Shown here one piece after another: positions 15,013 to 21,580 of a DNA stretch of 33,256 nucleotides (within the stretch, counting starts at the first letter, position 1; each line of letters begins with the position of its first letter). Origin of the DNA: UBA1081 sp045639185 (GTDB lineage Bacteria > Bacillota > Clostridia > Oscillospirales > Acutalibacteraceae); NCBI GenBank assembly GCA_045639185.1, contig JAZUCO010000173.1:1-33256 (forward strand), read 5' to 3'. The notes under the pieces are model-generated. The model was not told where the DNA came from. It searched no databases and saw only the letters and a list, made by a program, of their open reading frames with translations. The position numbers were made by a program, and so were the translations under genes.

Positions 15013-16389
15013 TTATAAGCTCTTGATTGAATAGCTGAATGTACGTCTTCTCTTTTCTTCTCTCTTTTCGAAGAAAGCTTCAGCCTGCTGGGGGAATGCA
15101 ATATATGAGAGAACATCTTCATCACAAGTAGCTCTCTTGCCGAGATACTCTCTTGCTTCGGGAAGACCGTCTGCAAGTGTATCTGCGAAACGGCAAGTAA
15201 CGGGCTTTTCGTCACCGAGAACTTTCTTGATAAGGTCAGCATCGATTGTGCCGGGAGCCTTACCGTATTCGCCCTTGATGTAAGCCTGAACTTCCTTTGA
15301 AATGTTCTTGTATCTTTCACCTGCGAGAACGTTTGATGTTGCCTGAACACCAACCATCTGGCTCATGGGAGTAACAAGGGGAGGATAACCGAGGTCTGCT
15401 CTTACTCTGGGAGTTTCTGCAAGAACTTCATCAAGCTTGTCGAGCTTCTTCATCTGAGTGAGCTGAGCAACAAGGTTTGAAAGCATACCGCCGGGAATCT
15501 GATAGTTAAGAGCGTCTGTATCTGTTGCCATAACAACGGGATTGAGAAGCTTTGAATCAAGGCATTCAGCTCTGTAATCCTTGAAGAACTTGTTTACTTC
15601 CATAAGAAGTTTGTCATCAAGAGCTACATCATAGCCGTACTGACGGAGAACGTATGCCATTGTCTCTGTAGCGGGCTGACTTGTACCGCCTGAGAAGCTT
15701 GAAAGAGCAGTATCAATGATATCTGCACCTGCTTCAACAGCCTTGAGAAGAGTCATAAAGCCGAGACCTGTTGTTGAATGTGTGTGGAGAACAAGGGGAA
15801 GTTTTACTTCTGCCTTGATAGCCTTTACGAGGTCGTATGCTTCCTTGGGACTCATAACGCCTGCCATATCCTTGATACAGATTGACTGAACGCCCATCTT
15901 TTCAAGTTCTTTTGCAATTTCAACAAACTTTTCAAGTGTGTGAACAGGGCTTGTTGTGTAGCAGATTGTACCTGATGCGATAGCGCCTGCTTTAAGTGTT
16001 TCGTCAACTGCAACCTGAATGTTACGAAGGTCGTTGAGTGCGTCAAAGATTCTGATAACGTCAATGCCGTTTTCAACGCTCTTTCTTACAAAAAGTCTTA
16101 CAACATCATCGGGGTAGTGTTTGTATCCGAGAAGGTTCTGACCTCTGAGAAGCATCTGAAGCTTTGTGTCGGGACATGCAGCTTTGATGTTTCTGAGTCT
16201 TTCCCACGGATCTTCACTGAGATAACGAAGGCAAGAGTCAAATGTTGCGCCGCCCCAGCACTCAAGTGAGTAATAGCCTGCTTTGTTGTGCTTTTCAAGA
16301 ACGGGCTTGAAAGTCTCAAAAGGCATTCTCGTAGCAATGAGAGACTGCTGAGCGTCACGCAGAATGGTTTCTGTGAACTGTACTTTCAT
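15013..16389 (-). CDS. oadA: Oxaloacetate decarboxylase alpha subunit (carboxyltransferase)
   Basis: Moves the carboxyl group of oxaloacetate to biotin, giving pyruvate. The 458-residue protein has the pyruvate-carboxylase 5S-type TIM barrel. Visible are RDAQQS (11-16, metal D12), ECWGGATFD (43-51), CIKDMAG (171-177) with K173, and LHTHSTTG with metal His 202 and 204. A conserved C-terminal domain follows, but there is no fused biotin domain; that is encoded separately downstream. AGGAGG lies seven bases before the ATG. It leads the oadA-oadG-carrier-oadB-HAD unit. The 5S type argues for oxaloacetate rather than acyl-CoA substrates. Confidence 0.96.
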   Translation of the reverse strand: MKVQFTETILRDAQQSLIATRMPFETFKPVLEKHNKAGYYSLECWGGATFDSCLRYLSEDPWERLRNIKAACPDTKLQMLLRGQNLLGYKHYPDDVVRLFVRKSVENGIDVIRIFDALNDLRNIQVAVDETLKAGAIASGTICYTTSPVHTLEKFVEIAKELEKMGVQSICIKDMAGVMSPKEAYDLVKAIKAEVKLPLVLHTHSTTGLGFMTLLKAVEAGADIIDTALSSFSGGTSQPATETMAYVLRQYGYDVALDDKLLMEVNKFFKDYRAECLDSKLLNPVVMATDTDALNYQIPGGMLSNLVAQLTQMKKLDKLDEVLAETPRVRADLGYPPLVTPMSQMVGVQATSNVLAGERYKNISKEVQAYIKGEYGKAPGTIDADLIKKVLGDEKPVTCRFADTLADGLPEAREYLGKRATCDEDVLSYIAFPQQAEAFFEKREEKRRRTFSYSIKSL

Positions 16390-16450
16390 ATGTGTACCTC
16401 CTGTAAGGTTTTATATACTTCTTTACGGTATCAATTTACCGCCATTTTAT

Positions 16451-16478
16451 ATTATATCCTATTTTATGGGAAATGCAA
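16451..16478 (-). promoter_or_regulatory. Sigma-A promoter for the oad operon
   Basis: Minus-strand TTGCAT (16478-16473), 16-base spacer, TATAAT (16456-16451). The leader is about 55 bases, ending in a strong AGGAGG. Confidence 0.65.
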
Positions 16479-16546
16479 GGTAAAAAAGATGATAATGATG
16501 TAGAAAAAAAGGATATTCTTTATTATTTATATGTGCACTTTCACAC

Positions 16547-16586
16547 TAAAAAAAGACATTGCAACTTGTAGAAAGATGCAATGTCT
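16547..16586 (-). terminator. Intrinsic terminator after the ECF S-component gene
   Basis: On the minus strand, ten-pair stem AGACATTGCA/TGCAATGTCT with a 13-base loop, followed by a T7 tract (16553-16547). Confidence 0.85.
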
Positions 16587-16592
16587 GACAGT

Positions 16593-17225
16593 TTATTTGA
16601 TTTTTGCGGTTGCCGCGTGAACAGCCTTGCCCACAGCAGTACCGATGATTGCGCAGACTATAAGTTCAACAGGTGCGTTGATTCCTGCTGCAATTGCGAT
16701 AACGGTGTTAAGCACTGTATCAAGACCTCCGAGTGATGCTGCCTGCTCGGGTGTGAATGTGAAATTCATAAACAGAAGAGCGAGGAATCCGAGGAACAGA
16801 AGTGTGTTGAAAAGAGAACCTGAGATGCCTGCCACAAGAAGTGACCAGCTCTGTTTCTTGTCCTTTTTTGCACAAGCCTTATAAATAAAACCGCAAAGGA
16901 AACCTGCGAGCACTCTGGGAACATAGCAGACAATAAAAGTCTTGAAAATGCTTTCGCTCACAAGAATTGCACCGAGTGCACTTCCGGTAAAGCACTGAAT
17001 GAAACTGACAATTCCGAAAACTGCACCAAGGAATGCGCCTGTAACTGCACCTTGTGTGATTGCACCGATGATAACGGGCACCATTAAAAGAGTCAGTTCA
17101 AGAGGTCCGATTCTCAGAAATCCGATGGGAGTGAATGCCATAACTGCGATTATAGCTGTAAGTAAAGCTGTTATCGTCAGATTGACAATTTTTTTGTGGT
17201 TTGAGTTTTTCCTTACTTTTGACAT
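16593..17225 (-). CDS. panT: ECF transporter S-component, probable pantothenate uptake
   Basis: A 210-residue membrane protein with about six hydrophobic helices and a basic N-terminus. The segment LTALLTAIIAVMAFTPIGFLRIG and the long loop-free hydrophobic core fit the substrate-binding S-component of an energy-coupling factor transporter, which pairs with shared EcfA/EcfT subunits (not in the window). It lies 78 bases downstream of coaX on the same strand; the kinase uses pantothenate, so pantothenate (PanT type) is the most likely substrate. The fold is well supported, the substrate only by context. AAGGAGG is close to the ATG. Confidence 0.75.
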   Translation of the reverse strand: MSKVRKNSNHKKIVNLTITALLTAIIAVMAFTPIGFLRIGPLELTLLMVPVIIGAITQGAVTGAFLGAVFGIVSFIQCFTGSALGAILVSESIFKTFIVCYVPRVLAGFLCGFIYKACAKKDKKQSWSLLVAGISGSLFNTLLFLGFLALLFMNFTFTPEQAASLGGLDTVLNTVIAIAAGINAPVELIVCAIIGTAVGKAVHAATAKIK

Positions 17226-17303
17226 ATATATTTCCTCCTTGCTGCTGTTCCGAAGATACAGCGCAAAATTATTAACGAGTGATGTATATATTATAATGTA
17301 ATA

Positions 17304-18074
17304 TTAAATTGTGTTTTTATCGAATATAAATTTAAGTCCGTCGAGGATAAGATCGGGATCGTGAATTATATCAAGACGGCAGTATCTTATGATGTCGCCT
17401 GAAATTCCGCCCGTAGCAACAATTGTCTTTACTTCTTCACCGAGGTCATCTTCAAGTCTTGCACAAAGACCTTCTATCATTGCTGCTGCACCGAGAACTG
17501 TGCCTGACTGCATACTGTCAATCGTGTTTGTTCCGATAGCGCTGTGAGGAGCTTCAAGAGATATTGCGGGAAGCTGAGATGTGCCTGAAGACAATGCGTT
17601 AAGTGAAATTTTGACACCTGCGGATATTGTACAACCTCTGTAATTGCCTTTTGAGTCAAGAACGCTTATTTTATTTGCAGTTCCCATATCAAGAACAAGG
17701 CAGGGGAGCTCATATTTACCGAGTGCACCAACTGCGCCTGCAACAAGATCTGCACCGAGCTGAGCAGGATTGTCAATGCGGATATTGAGTCCTGTTTTTA
17801 CACCGGGACCGATAAGCAGAGCTGTCTGACCCGTAACTGTCTTTATTGCATCTTTGATTGCTGATGTCAGTTCGGGAACAACGGAGCTTATTATTGCACC
17901 TGTGAAGCTGAATCCGTCTGCATTGTGAATGTGAAGCATTGAGGATAATTCAACTGCATACTGATCGGGTGTTTTTGCTCTGTCTGTTGCCGCTCTGAGC
18001 ACAAGTATAAGTGAATCTTCATTATATATACCTATTGTAATGTTAGTATTTCCTATATCTACAGCAAGAATCAT
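17304..18074 (-). CDS. coaX: Type III pantothenate kinase
   Basis: Phosphorylates pantothenate, the first step to coenzyme A. The 256-residue protein is an ASKHA-fold kinase with the phosphate motif DIGNTN (6-11), the catalytic aspartate region QLGADLVAGAVGA (D109) and DMGTANKISV (129-138), a variant of the usual DxGTATT. TISAGVKISLNAL and VATGGISGDII follow in the right order. The CoaX type is feedback-insensitive and needs a monovalent cation in characterised members. It has its own promoter, divergent from proC, and is probably co-transcribed with the ECF S-component gene. Confidence 0.95.
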   Translation of the reverse strand: MILAVDIGNTNITIGIYNEDSLILVLRAATDRAKTPDQYAVELSSMLHIHNADGFSFTGAIISSVVPELTSAIKDAIKTVTGQTALLIGPGVKTGLNIRIDNPAQLGADLVAGAVGALGKYELPCLVLDMGTANKISVLDSKGNYRGCTISAGVKISLNALSSGTSQLPAISLEAPHSAIGTNTIDSMQSGTVLGAAAMIEGLCARLEDDLGEEVKTIVATGGISGDIIRYCRLDIIHDPDLILDGLKFIFDKNTI

Positions 18075-18095
18075 CTTATCACCGCCTTATTAATC

Positions 18096-18124
18096 ATTAT
18101 ATATGTTTTTCTCATAATGTTCAA
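18096..18124 (-). promoter_or_regulatory. Sigma-A promoter for coaX
   Basis: Minus-strand TTGAAC (18124-18119), 17-base spacer, TATAAT (18101-18096). Its -35 lies only eight bases from the -35 of the proC promoter, facing away. Confidence 0.75.
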
Positions 18125-18132
18125 GAATTCTG

Positions 18133-18161
18133 TTGAACAAAATTTCATAATATGATACAAT
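18133..18161 (+). promoter_or_regulatory. Sigma-A promoter for proC
   Basis: TTGAAC (18133-18138), 17-base spacer, TACAAT (18156-18161) with TGA before it (extended -10). Mirrors the coaX promoter. Confidence 0.72.
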
Positions 18162-18175
18162 TTAACTTAGTTAAA
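18161..18175 (+). promoter_or_regulatory. Candidate operator at the proC transcription start
   Basis: Perfect inverted repeat TTTAAC-TTA-GTTAAA immediately after the proC -10, covering the expected start site. A repressor bound here would block proC. No regulator is identified. Confidence 0.4.
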
Positions 18176-18208
18176 TTCTACATTTAAGTTCACAGGGAGA
18201 CGTAATAT

Positions 18209-19021
18209 ATGAAAACAATCGGTTTTATCGGTTGCGGCAATATGGCAAAACCAATTATCCGCAATGTTGCAGAAAAAAATGTTTTTGATAAAAACAATAT
18301 TTATGTTTATGATATAGATAGGGCAAAGATTGTTGATTTTTGTAAAAAATTTGAAATCAATGTTGTAGAAGACGAAAAGCAGATTGCTGAAAACTGCGAT
18401 ATTGTTGTCCTTTGTACAAAACCTCAGGTTTTTCCCTCACTTTTACCTGCAATTGCAGATAGTCTGAAAAAAAATAATCCTCTTGTTGTTTCCATTGCCG
18501 CAGGCAAGACAACAGAGAGCATTTCTGCCCTTCTCGGTTATGATGCCCGTGTTGCACGTATTTTCCCCAACCTTAATGCGGAAGTGGGTGAAGCAATTTC
18601 TGCCTATACGGGAAACAGCCTTGTGAGTGAAGAGGAAATTGCCGTTGTTGGCAGAATCTGTTCATCTTACGGTGAGGCAAAGCATCTTCCCGAAGAGTTA
18701 TTTTCTGTTTTCGGTGTGCTCGGAGGCTGTGTGCCTGCATATGCATTTATGTTTATAGGTGCACTTGCCAAAGCAGGTGCCGCCAATGGACTTGATGCGG
18801 AAACTGCCCGTGAAGTGGCTGTTCAGACTGTACTTGGCTCTGCAAAGCTCCTTAAAGAGTGCGGCGGAGAGGTTGATGAATGGGTAAACAAAGTCTGTTC
18901 ACCCGGAGGAACAACAATTCAGGGTGTGACTTCGCTGAGAGAATCAGATCTTGATTCAGTTGTGAAAACTGCCTTTGAAAAGTCACTTGCAAGAGATAAA
19001 GAACTTCTTGCAGAATGCTGA
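18209..19021 (+). CDS. proC: Pyrroline-5-carboxylate reductase
   Basis: Final step of proline synthesis: reduces pyrroline-5-carboxylate to proline with NAD(P)H. The 270-residue length is standard. The N-terminal dinucleotide motif GFIGCGNMA (5-13) and C-terminal CSPGGTTIQGV are diagnostic; VLCTKPQ and IFPNLNAEVGE (usually MPNTP) follow the family order, the latter a divergent form. A GGGAG ribosome site lies eight to ten bases before the ATG. It is monocistronic; no proA or proB is visible in the window. Confidence 0.96.
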   Translation: MKTIGFIGCGNMAKPIIRNVAEKNVFDKNNIYVYDIDRAKIVDFCKKFEINVVEDEKQIAENCDIVVLCTKPQVFPSLLPAIADSLKKNNPLVVSIAAGKTTESISALLGYDARVARIFPNLNAEVGEAISAYTGNSLVSEEEIAVVGRICSSYGEAKHLPEELFSVFGVLGGCVPAYAFMFIGALAKAGAANGLDAETAREVAVQTVLGSAKLLKECGGEVDEWVNKVCSPGGTTIQGVTSLRESDLDSVVKTAFEKSLARDKELLAEC

Positions 19022-19134
19022 AGATTGCCTGAAAACAGCTGATCAATGCTGAATATGACGAAAAAATTGTAGAAAATGCTTAAGAGGAAAAAAGCTTCAA
19101 ACGGCATTTTGGTCAAAATTTTTTCATTTTATGC

Positions 19135-19163
19135 TTGACTTATCGAGAGTCATAGTATATAAT
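19135..19163 (+). promoter_or_regulatory. Strong sigma-A promoter for the cohesin-like wall protein
   Basis: TTGACT (19135-19140), 17-base spacer, TATAAT (19158-19163). The following leader of about 90 bases holds a hairpin at 19175-19194 (TTGCGGG/CCCTGCAA with one bulge) and a ten-codon reading frame at 19201-19233 that lacks a ribosome site. Confidence 0.82.
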
Positions 19164-19258
19164 AACAATGTATTTTGCGGGTATAACCCTGCAATTCACT
19201 ATGGTGTACCGAGTCTCAAGGCTCTGTATATAGAAAAAATTAAAGGAAGGTTCTAAAA

Positions 19259-19906
19259 ATGAAACTTGCAAAGAAAATGCTCGCATGTGCAATGGCACTT
19301 GCAATGGTAGCAGCTTTCGCTCTTACAGCTTTCGCTGCTGCTCCCGTAGTTAGCCTTACAGCTACACAGTACAAGAACGTAGGCGACGAAATCACAATCA
19401 CAGTTGCTGCTACAGGTATGACAGGTCTCGAAGCTGCTGACCTTGAATTCGCATATGATGCAGAAGCTCTTGAGTTCGTTAAGATCGCTAAGACAGAAGA
19501 CATCAAGGCAGATATGGCTGCTGGTGACAAGGTTGCTGACGGTGTTGTAACATGGTCAATCGTTTACATGGACGGTGCTGAAGCTGACTCAGGTCTTGCT
19601 GTTCTTACTTTCAAAGTTCTCAAGGACGGCGACACAACTGTTTCTGTTAAGTACAACTCATGGGCTGGTACAGACGAACCCGCTGCTGCTTCAGTAGTTG
19701 TTACAGAAGCTCCCGTTCCCACAACTGTTACAACAACTGAAACAACAACTGAAACAACAACTGTTACAACAACAGAAGCTGGTTCAGAAGTTGAAACAAC
19801 AGACAAGATCCCCCAGACAGGTGAAGTTGGCGTAGCTGCTATCGCTGGTGTTATGGCTCTTGCTGCAGTTGCATTCGTAGCAACAAGAAAAAAGGACGAA
19901 GAATAA
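19259..19906 (+). CDS. Secreted cohesin-domain-like protein with sortase anchor
   Basis: The 215-residue protein has a signal peptide (about 1-27, KKMLACAMALAMVAAFALTAFA-A type), a cohesin-like beta domain (about 29-146: GDEITITVAATG, DLEFAYDAEALEF, GLAVLTFKVL), a Thr-rich linker (about 154-181), a sortase-like signal IPQTG (184-188), a membrane helix (about 190-208) and a positive tail RKKDEE. It is therefore predicted to be exported and linked to the cell wall. Cohesins bind dockerins in cellulosomes and amylosomes, but whether this domain does so is unknown. Strong promoter, good ribosome site and very regular codon choice suggest abundant expression. Confidence 0.85.
   Translation: MKLAKKMLACAMALAMVAAFALTAFAAAPVVSLTATQYKNVGDEITITVAATGMTGLEAADLEFAYDAEALEFVKIAKTEDIKADMAAGDKVADGVVTWSIVYMDGAEADSGLAVLTFKVLKDGDTTVSVKYNSWAGTDEPAAASVVVTEAPVPTTVTTTETTTETTTVTTTEAGSEVETTDKIPQTGEVGVAAIAGVMALAAVAFVATRKKDEE
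19727..19774 (+). repeat. 12-bp tandem repeat coding the Thr-rich linker
   Basis: Four units of the pattern GWWACAACAACW (GTTACAACAACT, GAAACAACAACT twice, GTTACAACAACA), coding VTTT/ETTT. Such arrays can change copy number by slippage. Confidence 0.8.
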
Positions 19907-19973
19907 TTTCTGACTCTTTTTAATTAATCAATCAAGCATTCGCTTGAGCATTTAATTGCAAATTAAGTTTTTT

Positions 19974-20011
19974 GGGATTAGTACCTCGGTACTGATCCCT
20001 TGAACTTTTTT
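19974..20011 (+). terminator. Intrinsic terminator after the cohesin-like gene
   Basis: Eleven-pair stem GGGATTAGTAC/GTACTGATCCC (one T-G pair) with loop CTCG, then TTGAAC and T6. Two weaker hairpins precede it (TCAAGC/GCTTGA at 19932-19947 and TTAATT/AATTAA just before T6), so termination may be in tandem. Confidence 0.75.
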
Positions 20012-20032
20012 ACGGGCATTTTTCATTTGTTG

Positions 20033-20061
20033 TTGATTTGTTAATATTTGTATATTATAAT
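20033..20061 (+). promoter_or_regulatory. Sigma-A promoter for the secreted hydrolase
   Basis: TTGATT (20033-20038), 17-base spacer, TATAAT (20056-20061). Confidence 0.75.
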
Positions 20062-20093
20062 GATTTTATCAAATCAACGGAGGTTGGTGTCAA

Positions 20094-21170
20094 ATGAAAA
20101 AAGCTTTATCTTTAATTATCGCAGTTGTTATGCTTATGTGCTCTCTCGGTATTGCAGCTTATGCTCAGACAGACGCAGTAACTGTTGCAGACGGAATTGA
20201 TGCACTCACAGCACAGTTTGTTCAGGGTGAAGGTCCCAAAACAAACGGCTATGCAATCGATTATCACTATTTTTCTCCCGTTAAGGAAGATGATGCTCAG
20301 AAATATCCTCTTGTTATCTGGCTTCACGGCATGGGTGACGGCGGTTATCCCGGTAAACAGGTTGAAAAAAGTCAGATAGGTTACTGGTCTTCAGCAGAAT
20401 TCCAGTCACGTTTCGGTGAAGCTCAGGGTGCATTCATTTTTGCTCCCAGATCACCCGAAGAAAAGCTTATGTTCTGGGATGATGCTCTTATCTATCCCCT
20501 CAGAGCAGCTATCGATTCTTTCATTGAATCAAATGCAGAAAATATTGACATTTCAAGAATTTACATAGGCGGCTATTCAATGGGCGGAAAGATGACTCTT
20601 AAAATGGCTGTTGCATACCCCGATATGTTTGCGGCAATTTTCCCCATCTGTCCTGCGTGGACTCCTTCAGATGCTGAATTTGAACTTATTTCAGATATTC
20701 CTCTTTGGCTTACATCAGGCAAAACAGATCCCCTTATCAATTACACAGGTTCTGTTGTTCCTATGTGGAATACTATAAAGGCTACAAACAATGCGCCTGA
20801 AAACTGCAGACTTTCAACTCTTGAAACAGTTAGATATTCTGACGGTTCAAAGACTTCAAGCGGTCATCACGCATGGTTCTCTGTAAGCTATGATATGTTC
20901 TCTGTCGATAACGGAGATTATCCCGATATGACAACAGTAAACGGTGCAGACGAAACTGTTGTTCTCACTTATCCCGACGGTATGATTTCCTGGCTTTCAC
21001 AGTTCAGTTCTGATTTTGACGGTTCAAAGGCAACTGACAGCGGAAATATTCAGGTTGAAAGCGGACTTAAAGGCAATGCACTTTTTGCTGCTGTTTCTGA
21101 ATTCATCGCAGGTATAAAGAGACTCTTTGAACAGCTTGCGTCAATGATTGAAAACTTTCTTAAATTCTGA
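20094..21170 (+). CDS. Secreted alpha/beta hydrolase, esterase of the PHB-depolymerase-like group
   Basis: A 358-residue exported hydrolase. Signal peptide at 1-24 (ends AAYAQ). The catalytic set is visible: oxyanion-region LHGMGDGG (77-84), nucleophile elbow GGYSMGG with S162, probable acid D212 (SGKTDPLI) and base H258 or H259 (SGHHAW). The pattern resembles feruloyl/acetyl-xylan esterase and PHB-depolymerase-like enzymes, so a role on plant-wall esters is possible but not shown. The C-terminal 30 residues form an amphipathic helix (LFAAVSEFIAGIKRLFEQL) of unknown role. The ribosome site is GGAGG about ten bases upstream. No dockerin or anchor signal is seen. Confidence 0.88.
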   Translation: MKKALSLIIAVVMLMCSLGIAAYAQTDAVTVADGIDALTAQFVQGEGPKTNGYAIDYHYFSPVKEDDAQKYPLVIWLHGMGDGGYPGKQVEKSQIGYWSSAEFQSRFGEAQGAFIFAPRSPEEKLMFWDDALIYPLRAAIDSFIESNAENIDISRIYIGGYSMGGKMTLKMAVAYPDMFAAIFPICPAWTPSDAEFELISDIPLWLTSGKTDPLINYTGSVVPMWNTIKATNNAPENCRLSTLETVRYSDGSKTSSGHHAWFSVSYDMFSVDNGDYPDMTTVNGADETVVLTYPDGMISWLSQFSSDFDGSKATDSGNIQVESGLKGNALFAAVSEFIAGIKRLFEQLASMIENFLKF

Positions 21171-21180
21171 TATATTGCAT

Positions 21181-21213
21181 AAAGGAGCTGTATTTTTTAC
21201 AGCTCCTTTTTTT
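21181..21213 (+). terminator. Intrinsic terminator after the hydrolase
   Basis: Twelve-pair perfect stem AAAGGAGCTGTA/TACAGCTCCTTT with a T5 loop, then a T tract to 21213. Confidence 0.93.
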
Positions 21214-21226
21214 ACATCCTCGTTAT

Positions 21227-21565
21227 TTATCTGTTGTTCATTTTATTTTCTGTATCTCTGATACGGTCACCTGCATTCTCTGCGGCATTGCCGATATCCT
21301 CTGCAATGTCACCTGCGCCCTCAGCAGCATCGCCTACAGCTTCACCGAGTGCAGACTTTTCACTTGTTGATTCAGGTGCACCTGCTTTTGTTGTTGTAAC
21401 TGCAGTTGTTTTGTTTTCTGTTGTTTTTTCTGTGGCTTTTACTGTTGTTGTTGGGCGCACAGATTCAATGTCATTTTCGATTTTGTCCTTTTCTTTACTG
21501 CAACCTGCAAAAAGAAGTGTTGCCGCTGTGATAATACCTAAAATTGAAATAATTGCTTTTTTCAT
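21227..21565 (-). CDS. Small lipoprotein, unknown function, encoded after ypeB
   Basis: The 112-residue product has a lipoprotein signal with lipobox LFAGC (C22), so it should be exported and lipid-anchored. A Thr/Lys-rich linker follows (about 38-62), then an Ala/Gly/Asp-rich C-terminal half (GEAVGDAAEGAGDIAEDIGNAAENAGD) with a regular small-residue helix pattern. AAAGGAG is seven bases before the ATG. It begins 15 bases after ypeB and is likely co-transcribed, which suggests a spore or germination link. I do not recognise the family. Confidence 0.72.
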   Translation of the reverse strand: MKKAIISILGIITAATLLFAGCSKEKDKIENDIESVRPTTTVKATEKTTENKTTAVTTTKAGAPESTSEKSALGEAVGDAAEGAGDIAEDIGNAAENAGDRIRDTENKMNNR

Positions 21566-21580
21566 TTTGTTTTCTCCTTT

